64,000 nt of DNA from Chloroflexota bacterium (GCA_026707745.1 JAPOWG010000007.1:1-64000); one strand, 5' to 3'; numbered from the stretch's first letter, positions 9,134 to 18,060 are shown. Numbers and translations: made by a program. Notes: generated by a model not told the origin, from the sequence alone.

Positions 9134-9592
9134 TCAGTTGGCGATTTCGTAGCCCTTGGCGCGCAGCGTTTTCTTGAGATCGCTCAATACCTTGCGCCCG
9201 ATGCCCTGGATCGCCAGAATGCTTTCGCCGTCGCCTTCGTCGCCCAGGCGATTCAGCACGTCAGCAACCACAACGATGCCATTGTCTTCCAGAATGTTGG
9301 TGTAGCGCGTGCCCAGGTCCAGCTCGCGAATCGGCAACTCCAGCGGCGCGCGTTCCGCCTCCCGCTGTTCTTGCTCGGTACGGATCTCGTCACGCTGCTT
9401 CAGCCGCTTCATAAACTTGTCGACACGTCCCTCGGTATCGACAATACGCTGCTCGCCCGTGTAAAAGGGGTGACAGTTCGAACATATTTCTACTGTCAGG
9501 GATTCGACTGTGGCTCCGGTCGTCCAAGTGGTACCACAGGTGATGCAGCGAACTTGCGCCTCGTGCCAGGCAGGGTGAATCGCTTCCTTCAT
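9134..9592 (-). CDS. rpmE: Ribosomal protein L31 fused to an RNA polymerase alpha-CTD-like domain
   Basis: Residues about 1-70 form a zinc-type L31: KEAIHPAW, then CITC (Cys16, Cys19) and CSNC (Cys37, Cys40), HPFYTG and [13 protein letters not shown]31 normally ends here at about 70 residues. A charged linker (70-85) leads to about 65 further residues beginning [19 protein letters not shown] and containing [19 protein letters not shown]. These closely follow the alpha-subunit C-terminal domain of RNA polymerase, which binds UP elements through two helix-hairpin-helix motifs. The start is the ATG at 9592, with GGAGGA at 9597-9602; the upstream GTG at 9604 would overlap that site. It is the third gene of the rplU-rpmA-rpmE group. 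Confidence 0.9.
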   Translation of the reverse strand: MKEAIHPAWHEAQVRCITCGTTWTTGATVESLTVEICSNCHPFYTGEQRIVDTEGRVDKFMKRLKQRDEIRTEQEQREAERAPLELPIRELDLGTRYTNILEDNGIVVVADVLNRLGDEGDGESILAIQGIGRKVLSDLKKTLRAKGYEIAN

Positions 9593-9605
9593 GACTTCCT
9601 CCACG

Positions 9606-9635
9606 CATTCACGGCTCGACAGAGTGGCGTGAATG
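9606..9635 (-). promoter_or_regulatory. Hairpin just upstream of the rpmE ribosome binding site
   Basis: CATTCACG (9606-9613) and CGTGAATG (9628-9635) form a perfect 8-bp stem with a 14-base loop. On the minus-strand mRNA it ends four bases before the GGAGGA of rpmE and begins 19 bases after the rpmA stop. It lacks a U-tract, so it is not a typical terminator. Its position suits translational control or RNA processing of rpmE. Confidence 0.5.
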
Positions 9636-9653
9636 ACTTACTGAGCCGTTTGA

Positions 9654-9941
9654 CTAGTGCAGGGTCTGGCCCGTTTTCTCGTGCGTTTCATAAACGCTAA
9701 TGCGCTTTTGCCCTTTGCGCCCGCGCATTTTTTCGAATGTCACAAAACCCGCGCGGGTTGCAAATATGGTGTAGTCTTTGCCCATATCAACGCCTTCACC
9801 TGGATGGAATTTGGTGCCGCGCTGACGCACGATGATGTTCCCGGGCACGACAAATTGTCCGCCGTAATTCTTTACGCCAAGCCTTTTTGAGTTGCTGTCG
9901 CGGCCGTTACTGGACGAGCCGCCGCCTTTTTTATGTGCCAT
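9654..9941 (-). CDS. rpmA: 50S ribosomal protein L27
   Basis: The 95-residue product starts [16 protein letters not shown] and contains [27 protein letters not shown] and a C-terminal [10 protein letters not shown], all typical of L27 at the peptidyl-transferase centre. The N-terminus begins directly with AHKK, without the cleavable extension known in Firmicutes. A longer frame runs upstream to 10193 but overlaps rplU; the ATG at 9941 with GGGAGA nine bases upstream is clearly the start. rplU ends 25 bases upstream. Confidence 0.97.
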   Translation of the reverse strand: MAHKKGGGSSSNGRDSNSKRLGVKNYGGQFVVPGNIIVRQRGTKFHPGEGVDMGKDYTIFATRAGFVTFEKMRGRKGQKRISVYETHEKTGQTLH

Positions 9942-9966
9942 TGTGTATGGTCTCCCGCTCGACCGG

Positions 9967-10278
9967 TCAAATCGAAATTTCGTCAATGCGCAGACGCGTG
10001 TAGTATTGACGGTGTCCTTGCTTACGACGGTAATTTGTGCGCTGGCGATATTTGTATACGATGATCTTCTTGCCACGGAACTGGTCCACAACGGTCGCCG
10101 ATACCGATGCGCCCTCGACCCGTGGTTGACCAATGACTGTGTCGTCGCCATTGGCGACCAGCAATACGTCGCCGATCTCAATCGAGTCGCCAACGTCGTT
10201 CGGCAGGCGGTCTACATCTATCGTCGCGCCGACTTCCGCGCGATACTGCTTGCCGCCACTGCGGATAATTGCGTACAT
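9967..10278 (-). CDS. rplU: 50S ribosomal protein L21
   Basis: The 103-residue product starts [17 protein letters not shown] and ends with [23 protein letters not shown], matching L21 over its whole length. The ATG at 10278 has TTGGAG eight bases upstream; an in-frame TTG at 10293 is part of that Shine-Dalgarno region and is rejected as the start. It is the first gene of a group with rpmA and rpmE, transcribed from the promoter at 10397-10426. Confidence 0.97.
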   Translation of the reverse strand: MYAIIRSGGKQYRAEVGATIDVDRLPNDVGDSIEIGDVLLVANGDDTVIGQPRVEGASVSATVVDQFRGKKIIVYKYRQRTNYRRKQGHRQYYTRLRIDEISI

Positions 10279-10368
10279 GATAAGATTCTCCAACCTTCGC
10301 TTCTGTTCTCCGCGGAGGAGGCCCTATTCGGCTCCACAAACGGGGAAAATTGGTCTAACAGTAAAACA

Positions 10369-10388
10369 CCCTACACCGGGTTGCAGGG
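10369..10388 (-). promoter_or_regulatory. 5'-leader hairpin of the rplU message
   Basis: CCCTACA (10369-10375) and TGCAGGG (10382-10388) form a 7-bp stem including one G-T pair, with a 6-base loop. Read on the minus strand it falls right at the predicted 5' end of the rplU transcript and is followed by TGTTTTACTG. It may protect the 5' end, act as an early attenuator, or terminate transcripts coming from queA. Confidence 0.45.
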
Positions 10389-10391
10389 CGA

Positions 10392-10426
10392 GGGGAAGTA
10401 TATACCTCCCCGGCCTAATCGGTCAA
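10392..10426 (-). promoter_or_regulatory. rplU promoter with a palindrome over the -10 box
   Basis: On the minus strand a -35 box TTGACC (10421-10426) and a -10 box TATACT (10397-10402) are 18 bases apart; TATATA at 16 bases is an alternative reading. The -10 is centred in a 20-base inverted repeat (10392-10411) with arms GGGGAGGTAT and ATACTTCCCC that match at nine of ten positions. The dyad could be an operator or arise by chance from a symmetric -10. Confidence 0.6.
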
Positions 10427-10479
10427 GGCGCATTTTCGCGGGAAATGACACAGGCGCCGTAGCGCTGACGAAGCCCGAG

Positions 10480-11547
10480 TCAGGTGACGAACATGGCATC
10501 GCCGAAGGAATAAAAGCGATAAGCTTCTTCTTTTGCGATCTCATAGGCGTCCAAAATGGTTTCGCGACCGGCAAAAGCGCTGAGCATCATCAACAAAGTC
10601 GAACGCGGCAAATGAAAATTTGTGATCATGGCATCAACGATGCGCCAGTTGAAACCCGGAACTATGAACAGATCGGTATCACCGCTCATGGGAGCGACCA
10701 GACATTTCCCGGAATCGGATAGAAATTGGTCTTGACCGGTGTTGTCGTCCCGATTCCGCGATCGCGCCGCGCTCTCCAGCGTTCGAGCGGAAGTTGTTCC
10801 GACTGCGATGACGCGGTGCCCGGACGCGATAGCGCCGTTAACTATTCCGGCTGCTTCGGCGTCCAAGGTGGCAAATTCACTGTGGATGACATGATCCGAG
10901 ACATCGTCGACAGCAACTGGCTGAAAAGTATCAAGACCAATGTGCAAGGTGCAGTAGGCTAATTTGACCCCCAAATCCTGCAGATCCGCCATCAGCTCGG
11001 GTGTAAAGTGCAAGCCAGCTGTGGGCGCGGCGGCAGAGCCATCGACCGCGCTGTAAACCGTCTGGTATTTTTCGGATTCGTCAAGCGTTTTCTGGATGTA
11101 GGGAGGCAAGGGAATATCTCCCAAGCCGCGCAAACGCTCGTCGATCGCCCGGTCAAACTCTATGACATGCTGGCCTCGTCCCAGCCCGCCTATACATTTG
11201 CAGGATATGGATCCTTTGTCCAACTCGAGGCGCAGGCCTTCACGAATGTTTCGGCCGCGGATCAGGGCTTTCCAGCGGGTGGCGGTCAAGCGGCGGAGCA
11301 GCAGGATCTCGACTACCCCGCCGGTGGCGGCTTTGCGCGCCGCAAGACGAGCCGGTATCACGCGCGTGTTGTTCATCACCAGCACATCTTTTGGGTTCAA
11401 GAGGCGGACAATGTCATTGAAACGGAAGTGGCCGATGCGGCCCGTGGCTCTATCGAGATGGAGCAGTCTTGACGAATCGCGAGGACTTGCAGGACTTTGC
11501 GCGATAAATTCCGGAGGCAGATCGTAGTCGAATTCGCTGACTTTCAT
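10480..11547 (-). CDS. queA: S-adenosylmethionine:tRNA ribosyltransferase-isomerase
   Basis: The 355-residue product begins [17 protein letters not shown] and carries [39 protein letters not shown] and [13 protein letters not shown], the standard QueA signatures. It transfers and isomerises the ribosyl group of SAM to make epoxyqueuosine at tRNA position 34. The ATG at 11547 overlaps the ruvB stop by four bases (ATGA), so the two genes are translationally coupled. A longer frame reaching 11622 is an extension inside ruvB. No other queuosine gene is nearby. Confidence 0.96.
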   Translation of the reverse strand: MKVSEFDYDLPPEFIAQSPASPRDSSRLLHLDRATGRIGHFRFNDIVRLLNPKDVLVMNNTRVIPARLAARKAATGGVVEILLLRRLTATRWKALIRGRNIREGLRLELDKGSISCKCIGGLGRGQHVIEFDRAIDERLRGLGDIPLPPYIQKTLDESEKYQTVYSAVDGSAAAPTAGLHFTPELMADLQDLGVKLAYCTLHIGLDTFQPVAVDDVSDHVIHSEFATLDAEAAGIVNGAIASGHRVIAVGTTSARTLESAARSRNRDDNTGQDQFLSDSGKCLVAPMSGDTDLFIVPGFNWRIVDAMITNFHLPRSTLLMMLSAFAGRETILDAYEIAKEEAYRFYSFGDAMFVT

Positions 11548-12575
11548 AAAAGGCGTTGCTGGTCGGGCGCGGCTTCCCCGGATAATTCGATATCCAAGTG
11601 CTTGTAGGCGCGCGGCGTACAAGTTCGGCCACGGGGCGTGCGGTCGATAAATCCCAACTGGATCAAATAGGGCTCATAGACGTCCATGATGGTCGCGCTG
11701 TCTTCGCTAATGGCAGCGGCGATCGTCTCCAGGCCCACCGGTCCGCCGCTGAATTTCTCGATGATCGTATGCAAGATACGCCGATCGATGTCATCCAAAC
11801 CCAGGTGGTCGATTTCCATCAACTGCAAAGCCCGCTTGGTAACATCTTCGTCTATTCTGCCGTCCGCCCGCGCCTCGGCGAAGTCGCGCACGCGCCGCAA
11901 CAAACGCAGCCCGACACGTGGCGTTCCTCGAGCGCGTTTTGCGATCTCGACCGTGCCCTCGCGATTGATATCAACCTCAAGCAGCCCGGCCGCCCGTTCT
12001 ACGATCTGTTCCATGGCTGGCTGATCATAAAAGTCGAGACGAAAGCTCGCGCCGAAGCGGTCGCGGAGAGGCGCGGCCAGGAGCGCCAGGCGCGTGGTAG
12101 CGCCGATCACTGTGAATCGTGGCAGATTGAGGCGCAAAGTCTTGGCAGCAGGTCCCTTGCCAATGACGATATCGAGTACAAAGTCTTCCATCGCCGGGTA
12201 GAGGATTTCTTCGACTGCTTTGCCCAGTCGATGCACTTCGTCTATGAAAAGGATATCGCCCTTTTTCAGGTGGGTCAGGATGGCAGCCAAGTCACCGGCT
12301 CTTTCTATCGCGGGACCCGCCGTAACCCGAATATTGGCGCTGACTTCGTTTGAGACTACGTAGGCCAGTGAGGTCTTTCCTAACCCGGGCGGTCCGTAAA
12401 ACAGCAAGTGGTCTATCGGCTCGCCGCGACCCGCCGCGGCGTCGATAATGATGCTGAGATTCTCTCGGACTCGGTCTTGACCCACCACATCTGCCAGCCG
12501 CTTGGGCCGCAGCGCGACGTTTTCACGGTCGGATTTGCCTTTGCTGCCACTAACGAAGCGTTCGTCGCCCGGCAT
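11544..12575 (-). CDS. ruvB: Holliday junction branch-migration helicase RuvB
   Basis: The product is about 343 residues. It starts the RuvB core with [20 protein letters not shown], has Walker [10 protein letters not shown], Walker [12 protein letters not shown], sensor motif GATTR and the C-terminal winged-helix domain with TPRGR and A-x-x-HL. This AAA+ motor drives branch migration with RuvA. I choose the ATG at 12575 because it gives the usual family length; a TTG at 12638 would add 21 residues and lies close to the upp promoter. queA overlaps its stop codon. ruvA and ruvC are not in this window. Confidence 0.96.
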   Translation of the reverse strand: MPGDERFVSGSKGKSDRENVALRPKRLADVVGQDRVRENLSIIIDAAAGRGEPIDHLLFYGPPGLGKTSLAYVVSNEVSANIRVTAGPAIERAGDLAAILTHLKKGDILFIDEVHRLGKAVEEILYPAMEDFVLDIVIGKGPAAKTLRLNLPRFTVIGATTRLALLAAPLRDRFGASFRLDFYDQPAMEQIVERAAGLLEVDINREGTVEIAKRARGTPRVGLRLLRRVRDFAEARADGRIDEDVTKRALQLMEIDHLGLDDIDRRILHTIIEKFSGGPVGLETIAAAISEDSATIMDVYEPYLIQLGFIDRTPRGRTCTPRAYKHLDIELSGEAAPDQQRLL

Positions 12576-12645
12576 CGCCTTGCTTGTCCCCGATTCTTTG
12601 TCCGTAGGAGAGTATAACCGAGGGGGTGGGGCTTGCAATGCTTGC

Positions 12646-12674
12646 TTTACAATGTCCGGCTGCCCCCGTACACT
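12646..12674 (+). promoter_or_regulatory. upp promoter
   Basis: TTTACA (12646-12651) and TACACT (12669-12674) are 17 bases apart, which places the transcription start near 12681 and the ATG of upp about 30 bases later. Confidence 0.65.
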
Positions 12675-12709
12675 ATAGTTGATTTCAATCGTTCGGGGAG
12701 CGGGCTCTC

Positions 12710-13336
12710 ATGTCAGATCAGTTGCAGGTTTCGTCCCATCCTTTAGTCAAGCACAAACTGACCCGGCTACGTGATATCGATACCGACCACCGTCGATTCC
12801 GCGAATTGGTGCGGGAGCTGGCGCTACTCATGTGCTACGAAGCGACGCAAGACTTGCATCTTCGACCCAAAGTCGTGAATACGCCGATGGGTGAAGCGAC
12901 CGGTTGGGAGGCCGACGAAATCATCGGATTGGTACCGATCTTGCGCGCGGGACTGGGACTGGTCGACGGCATTCAGGAACTCTTGCCTTCAGTCCAAGTT
13001 TGGCACATCGGCCTCTACCGCGACGAAGAGACACTGCGTCCGGTGCAGTATTACAACAAGCTACCGGATGCGCCCACAGTGCAACTTTGCCTGGTGCTTG
13101 ATCCCATGTTGGCGACTGGCGGCTCTTCGGTAGCGACGATCGATATTCTCAAACGTTGGGGGGCGAAGCGCGTCAAATATGTTGGCATATTGGCAGCGCC
13201 GGAAGGCGTCGCCGCGTTGTCGGCTGCCCATCCCGATGTACCGATTCATGTTGCCGAGCTTGACGAAATGCTGAACGATATCGGATTTATCGTGCCGGGC
13301 TTGGGTGATGCCGGCGATCGCATGTTTGGCACCTGA
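12710..13336 (+). CDS. upp: Uracil phosphoribosyltransferase
   Basis: The 208-residue product converts uracil and PRPP to UMP in pyrimidine salvage. It has HPLVKHKLTRLRD at the N-terminus, the long beta-hairpin region LVPILRAGLGLVDG, the PRPP loop DPMLATGGS near residue 128 and the uracil-binding end FIVPGLGDAGDRMFGT. The length is normal. Its TGA overlaps by one base the ATG of the following membrane transferase, so the two are co-translated. Having salvage and envelope genes coupled looks like operon economy rather than a shared pathway. Confidence 0.97.
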   Translation: MSDQLQVSSHPLVKHKLTRLRDIDTDHRRFRELVRELALLMCYEATQDLHLRPKVVNTPMGEATGWEADEIIGLVPILRAGLGLVDGIQELLPSVQVWHIGLYRDEETLRPVQYYNKLPDAPTVQLCLVLDPMLATGGSSVATIDILKRWGAKRVKYVGILAAPEGVAALSAAHPDVPIHVAELDEMLNDIGFIVPGLGDAGDRMFGT

Positions 13337-14421
13337 TGTTGGAATCATACGCCTATATCATCGTATTCAGTTGCGCGCTTTCTTTGTCTTTGTTGACAAT
13401 ACCGCTGGCGCGCTATTTGAGCACGCGCTTCGGCGTCTCTTCCATACCGGGCGGCCGCCGGCAAGAACGGGTGGCAATGCCAAAGCTCGGAGGCTTGGCG
13501 ATCTTTGTCGGCTTCACATGCACGGTCTTGCTGGCGCAACTCTTGCCTGTGCCGCGCACCGACCCAAACGAGATGAACCGGCTGGTCGGTCTGGCTTGCG
13601 GCGGATCCGTGATCTTTATCCTCGGCGTCGTCGATGACGTTTTTGATCTGAATTACCTTCAGATTTTTTTCTTTCAAATTGTGACGGCCGTGATCGCCAT
13701 CGCATTTCAAATCTTCATCGAGTTTTTCAACAACCCGCTGACTGGAATCAAGACCGATCCCTGGTCACCCGTTGTGACCGTGGCGCTGACGATGTTCTGG
13801 CTCGTCTTGATGATGAATACCGTAAATCTGCTGGATGGATCGGACGGATTGGCGGGTGGCATTGCCCTCATTGCGGCAATTGTCTTGTTTCTCAATAGCG
13901 CGTTTCGACAAGAGCCGCCGCAGACTAGCGTGAGCTTGCTGCATCTGGCATTTGCAGGAGCCGTGCTCGGCTTTCTCATTCACAACTTTTATCCGGCGCG
14001 CATCTATGTTGGCGGCAGCGCCTGGTTCCTCGGTTACGTTCTGGGTTGCCTCAGCATTATAGGCGGCGCCAAAATGGCGACCATTCTCTTGGTGATGGGC
14101 TTGCCGCTGATGGACCTGGGATGGCAAGTGGTGAACCGCATTCGGCACGGGAATAACCCGTTCCAAGGCGATCGCGGGCATTTGCATTTCAGATTGCTGG
14201 ATACAGGTACGCTCAGTCCCCGTCAGATCGCGCTCGGGTACTATGCCGTCTGCGCCTTTCTGGGATTCCTGACACTGGTCACGACTAGTCAGTTGTTCAA
14301 GTTCATTGCGATTGCCGCGATGCTGGTGTGCATCGCGATTGGATTCATCGCGGTAGGGCGCTTTGCGAATCCGCGCGCGGACTACGACGAATCCTCGTCG
14401 AATGCTTCCCCGTCGTCATAA
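13336..14421 (+). CDS. WecA/TagO-type polyprenyl-phosphate sugar-1-phosphate transferase
   Basis: The 361-residue polytopic product belongs to the MraY/WecA superfamily. The magnesium-binding aspartates lie in LGVVDDVFDL (about 94-103) and NLLDGSDGLAGG (about 158-169), and the sugar-recognition loop ends in GDRGHLHFRLL. The short His-containing loop suggests WecA/TagO, which links GlcNAc-1-P or a related sugar to undecaprenyl phosphate, rather than MraY. It would start lipid-linked glycan synthesis, perhaps for the polysaccharide genes at 43.7-51.2 kb. It overlaps upp by one base. Its last 40 bases overlap the convergent gene at 14382-15953. The exact sugar is not determinable. Confidence 0.88.
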   Translation: MLESYAYIIVFSCALSLSLLTIPLARYLSTRFGVSSIPGGRRQERVAMPKLGGLAIFVGFTCTVLLAQLLPVPRTDPNEMNRLVGLACGGSVIFILGVVDDVFDLNYLQIFFFQIVTAVIAIAFQIFIEFFNNPLTGIKTDPWSPVVTVALTMFWLVLMMNTVNLLDGSDGLAGGIALIAAIVLFLNSAFRQEPPQTSVSLLHLAFAGAVLGFLIHNFYPARIYVGGSAWFLGYVLGCLSIIGGAKMATILLVMGLPLMDLGWQVVNRIRHGNNPFQGDRGHLHFRLLDTGTLSPRQIALGYYAVCAFLGFLTLVTTSQLFKFIAIAAMLVCIAIGFIAVGRFANPRADYDESSSNASPSS

Positions 14422-15953
14422 ATGTCGACGTCATCCAGTGGTTCATAGCGGAGTTCGCCCGAATCGCCGTCGATGTCATCGTGTTTTGAACGCTGTGATG
14501 GCTTGGGAACGGGCCGTGTCTTTGGCTTGGGCCGGTCGATAGCCGCATTTGGCGCGCTTGCTGGAAGTTCTTCATCCGATACTTGCAGCGCATCGTCGGA
14601 ATCGGAGTTTTCCGCTTCGCGCGTCGGCGGCAAGTCCCGCTGGGGCGTGAAGGGACGCGAGAATCCCAGATCAGCCAGCCGCGTATCCTGGATATCTTCA
14701 GGGTCTTCAACATTATCTGGAGACGCGACAAAGGGACGGCTAAAAGGCGCAGGCTCGGTCCTATCCCGATCGATGTCTTCGGGAATCGCCTGGGAGGAGG
14801 ACGCTGTTGCCGGCTGTTGGAGAGAGGCAGGCATGTGCCCTCGCGTCGAGTCGGTCCGCGACCTCTGTATCGTCTCGGGCATCTTCTCGGGTCGAGAACT
14901 GAACCCGCGGCTCATGTCCATTCGCTCACTCGCAGCTATCGACGCGGGCTTGTGATCAGGGACGCTCTCCAGATCGGGACCCACCCCAGGCGATACATGG
15001 AGCACGGCAGCGACCGGTTTGCTCACGGGTTCTTTTCCCGGGGGTCCGGGGATCGGCAATGGCAGCGCATAAATGGAGCGGATCGGTCTTTCCAGTTTGG
15101 ATGCATCGCGCCTTGCTCGCCGCGATCCGCATTCGCGCTCGCGGTCTTCATGTTCAGTCAGCGCTTGCTGACGAGTCCGCGTGATCATTTTGCCGTCATC
15201 AAATGTGGCGCTGTGGCCGGTGACCCTTTCAATGATGGCTTCTATCAAGCCCAGGGCAAGGACCATGACAAAATTAATGATCGATGTAGCAAAGAGGATA
15301 AACGACAGACTGCTCAACAGTCCGCGCAGTTTAGAGCCGAGGATTGCCATGCCTTGAATGTTGCTTCCCAAGCCGATGGCGAAGGCGCCGGTCAAGATCA
15401 GGAGGGATGTCAGGCGGCGACGGTTCCGCAACTCCTTCGAAAATGGCGGGAGCATGGTGTTGGCGATTGTGAACATCAAATAAAACCATAACCAGAAGTC
15501 GGGCTGCCTGACCAAGCTTCCGATCGCCCGGCCGATGTCTGCAACACTGCCGCCCGTCGCGATGCGCAGCGAAGACTCCAAATCCAGAACATCGGTGGCG
15601 ATCAGCCAAAGCGAAGCGAAGGCGACGATCACGGGCGCCCCTTCGATTATCATTTGCTTGTGCGCCCGGGCATTTGGCGAAATCTGAACCAGGTTCAGTT
15701 GAAGTTCGCCGATCTCGTCATGCTCTGGCAATTGCGCCGAGCGAGTCGCCCGCACATTCAAAATGCCGGCTGTCAGCCATCGGCACAATTCGTGCAGCAC
15801 TATGCCGGGCAAGAAAGCAGTGTAGTAGAAGACGACTGTAGTCTTACGATTATGGGTCAGCAGCCAGCCGACTTTGAAGATATGCTGGTGCATCCACTGT
15901 TCGCTGCGACGAAAGATGACGAACAGCAGGAGGAGAAGAGCGGTGAGCGCCAA
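14382..15953 (-). CDS. M50-like membrane protein with altered protease motif and long acidic tail
   Basis: The 523-residue product has about six hydrophobic segments in residues 1-240. One contains LPGIVLHELCRWLTAG, which resembles the HExxH segment of site-2 proteases but has Arg at the second zinc-histidine position. A later NTMLPPFSKELR resembles the NxxP...LDG segment of M50 but lacks the metal-binding Asp. Proteolytic activity is therefore doubtful. From about 250 to the end the protein is soluble, low in hydrophobics, Pro/Ser/Asp-rich, and ends DEDSS. Transcription probably follows tpiA (19 bases upstream). The TTG start at 15953 has no good ribosome binding site. Its 3' end overlaps the WecA-like gene by 40 bases. 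Confidence 0.75.
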   Translation of the reverse strand: MALTALLLLLFVIFRRSEQWMHQHIFKVGWLLTHNRKTTVVFYYTAFLPGIVLHELCRWLTAGILNVRATRSAQLPEHDEIGELQLNLVQISPNARAHKQMIIEGAPVIVAFASLWLIATDVLDLESSLRIATGGSVADIGRAIGSLVRQPDFWLWFYLMFTIANTMLPPFSKELRNRRRLTSLLILTGAFAIGLGSNIQGMAILGSKLRGLLSSLSFILFATSIINFVMVLALGLIEAIIERVTGHSATFDDGKMITRTRQQALTEHEDRERECGSRRARRDASKLERPIRSIYALPLPIPGPPGKEPVSKPVAAVLHVSPGVGPDLESVPDHKPASIAASERMDMSRGFSSRPEKMPETIQRSRTDSTRGHMPASLQQPATASSSQAIPEDIDRDRTEPAPFSRPFVASPDNVEDPEDIQDTRLADLGFSRPFTPQRDLPPTREAENSDSDDALQVSDEELPASAPNAAIDRPKPKTRPVPKPSQRSKHDDIDGDSGELRYEPLDDVDIYDDGEAFDEDSS

Positions 15954-15972
15954 TAGATCCAGCGCGCCCAGA

Positions 15973-16746
15973 TTACGATCCTTTCACCCTAGAGGCAATT
16001 TCGATGAGTGAGGCGAAATCATTGACATCAAGCGAAGCGCCGCCAACCAAGGCGCCATCGATATCGGGTTGCGACATGAATTCGTCCATATTCGACGGTT
16101 TGACGCTGCCGCCGTATTGGATCCGCGCCGCTTCCGCTACCGTCTGTCCGTACATGTCGCTGATGCTGTCGCGCACGGCGGATTTGATAATGGCGTTGGC
16201 GAGTACTCCGCTGGCGCTTCTGCCGGTCCCAATCGCCCAGATCGGTTCATAGGCAATGACAACCTTTGCCATGTCCGCCCCGGGCACACCATCCAAAGCC
16301 GCTCTCACTTGTCCGCTGACGAAGGACTCGGTTTGTCCGGCGTCGTTCTGTTCCAGGCTTTCGCCGACGGCGATGATCACTCCCAAGCCGTTAGCCAATA
16401 CCGCTTTGGCTTTGCGGTTGACGGACTCATCCGTTTCGTTCAGATAGGCGCGTGTTTCGGAGTGGCCGACGATGATATAGCTCACGTAGTCGCGGAGCAT
16501 GGCGGCCGATACCTCTGAGGTATAAGCCCCGCTTGCTTCCCAATGCCCATTCTGCGCGGCCACTTTAACGGGACTGCCTTGAAGCGCGCTGGCAACTGCC
16601 GTCAAGGAAAGGTAAGTCGGGGCCACTAGTTTTTCAATGTTTCCGAAGGTCTCGATCTTCGGCAGCAAATCCCTGACAAATTGCAGCGATTCGGGGGGTG
16701 TTTTGTTCATCTTCCAATTGCCGGCAACGATTGGCGTTCTTGTCAT
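15973..16746 (-). CDS. tpiA: Triosephosphate isomerase
   Basis: The 257-residue TIM barrel has the substrate-binding Lys in NWKMNKT (residue 13), the catalytic His in GHSETR (near 94), the catalytic Glu in AYEPIWAIGTG (near 166) and YGGSVKP near 212. It interconverts dihydroxyacetone phosphate and glyceraldehyde 3-phosphate. It lies 79 bases after pgk and on the same strand, continuing the gap-pgk-tpiA glycolytic order. Confidence 0.97.
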   Translation of the reverse strand: MTRTPIVAGNWKMNKTPPESLQFVRDLLPKIETFGNIEKLVAPTYLSLTAVASALQGSPVKVAAQNGHWEASGAYTSEVSAAMLRDYVSYIIVGHSETRAYLNETDESVNRKAKAVLANGLGVIIAVGESLEQNDAGQTESFVSGQVRAALDGVPGADMAKVVIAYEPIWAIGTGRSASGVLANAIIKSAVRDSISDMYGQTVAEAARIQYGGSVKPSNMDEFMSQPDIDGALVGGASLDVNDFASLIEIASRVKGS

Positions 16747-16825
16747 CGTCTATTCCTTTCGTCGTCGATTGTAGCAAATGTGAATGCTGTCGCCAGCCGA
16801 TCATGAGGCTATTCTGGCGGCAGAC

Positions 16826-18013
16826 TCAGCGATCCGCCAGCGCGGCAAGCCCGGGCAAGGTTTTGCCTTCAAGCAGCTCCAGGCTGGCGCCGCCGCCGGT
16901 AGATATGTGTGAAATCTGATCGGCAAGGCCGGCTTGTTCCACGGCGGCCGCGGAATCGCCACCGCCCACGATTGTGGTCGCGCCATTTGCAGTCTCGTTC
17001 GCCAGGACCTGCGCAATGCCAAACGTACCGGCGGCGAAGGCGGGCATTTCAAAGACGCCCATGGGTCCATTCCAGACGATCGTTCTCGCACCGCTAAGTT
17101 CGCGCGCGTAGAGGCCAATGGTGGCGGGTCCGATGTCGAGCGACTGCCAGCCCGAAGGCAGGTCTGCGGCGGCGTCTAGTATGCGGTGTGTCGCTACGCT
17201 GTCGAAGGCGTCGGCGATGCGCTGATCAATCGGAAGCAGCAGCTTGTTTCCGGCTTTGGCCAGCAAGTCCCGAGCGATGTCAAGCGCCTCGAATTCGACT
17301 AGCGAATCGGCCATATCCCGTCCTTGCGCGGCGAAAAATGTATTTGCCATCCCGCCGCCAACCAAGAGCTTCTCTACTTTGTCCAAGAGCGCTTCGATAA
17401 CGTCGATCTTCCCGGAAACTTTGGCTCCACCAAGAATCGCGACAAAAGGACGTTTTGGAAGTTCAATCGTTGTGGATAGATAATCGATCTCTTTTTCCAG
17501 CAGTAAGCCGGCAACGGCTGTCATGGTTTCGGACAGTCCAACGTTCGAGGCGTGCGCGCGATGCGCGGTTCCAAAGGCATCGTTGACAAAAATCTCGCCA
17601 TGTCTTGCCAATTGGCGAGCAAAGCCCGGATCGTTCTGGGTTTCCCCCGCATGAAAGCGGGTATTTTCCAAGAGAATGACGCCGGAGCGCGGTAGCGCGT
17701 CTATCATGGCGCCTGTGTCCCTACCAATGCAGTCATCGGCAAAGGCAACATCCAGGTCCAGATACTTTGCCAATACCGGCGCCACAGGCGCCAAAGAAAG
17801 ATCCGGTTTAGCTTCGCCCTTTGGGCGGCCCAAATGCGACATCAAGACCAGCGAGCGCGGCCCCTGCTCGAGAATGAATTCGATGGTTGGGACGGCAGCG
17901 CGTATACGGGTATCGTCCACGACATTCGGCCCGTCCAGCGGCACGTTGAAATCGACCCGTAGCAAGACCCGTCTTCCGGCAAATGACAGGTCTCGAACCG
18001 TCATCTTATTCAT
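16826..18013 (-). CDS. pgk: Phosphoglycerate kinase
   Basis: The product is 395 residues from the ATG at 18013, which has GGGAG seven bases upstream; an ATG at 18019 is too close to that site. It shows [40 protein letters not shown] and the nucleotide-binding end [13 protein letters not shown]. These are the full two-domain PGK signatures for transfer of phosphate from 1,3-bisphosphoglycerate to ADP. A terminator-like hairpin separates it from gap upstream. Confidence 0.97.
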   Translation of the reverse strand: MNKMTVRDLSFAGRRVLLRVDFNVPLDGPNVVDDTRIRAAVPTIEFILEQGPRSLVLMSHLGRPKGEAKPDLSLAPVAPVLAKYLDLDVAFADDCIGRDTGAMIDALPRSGVILLENTRFHAGETQNDPGFARQLARHGEIFVNDAFGTAHRAHASNVGLSETMTAVAGLLLEKEIDYLSTTIELPKRPFVAILGGAKVSGKIDVIEALLDKVEKLLVGGGMANTFFAAQGRDMADSLVEFEALDIARDLLAKAGNKLLLPIDQRIADAFDSVATHRILDAAADLPSGWQSLDIGPATIGLYARELSGARTIVWNGPMGVFEMPAFAAGTFGIAQVLANETANGATTIVGGGDSAAAVEQAGLADQISHISTGGGASLELLEGKTLPGLAALADR

Positions 18014-18034
18014 TGACATGCTCCCGCAAGATAC

Positions 18035-18060
18035 AAAAAGGCGAGGTGATGCGCCTCGCC
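18035..18060 (-). terminator. Intrinsic terminator or attenuator between gap and pgk
   Basis: On the minus strand GGCGAGG (18054-18060) pairs with CCTCGCC (18040-18046) around a 7-base loop, followed directly by TTTTT (18035-18039). It is a textbook intrinsic terminator placed 25 bases after the gap stop and ending 21 bases before the pgk start, so pgk-tpiA would be expressed by read-through. Confidence 0.85.

Noticed and set aside
8432..9700. Plus-strand open frame of 422 codons across tdk and rpmE
   Set aside because: It is antisense to two clearly recognised genes and has no domain features of its own.
9942..10193. 84-residue extension of L27
   Set aside because: It is antiframe reading of rplU. 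L27 starts at the conserved AHKKGGG segment.
12576..12638. TTG start at 12638 for ruvB
   Set aside because: The extra 21 residues are low-complexity and not part of the RuvB fold; the ATG at 12575 gives the normal length.
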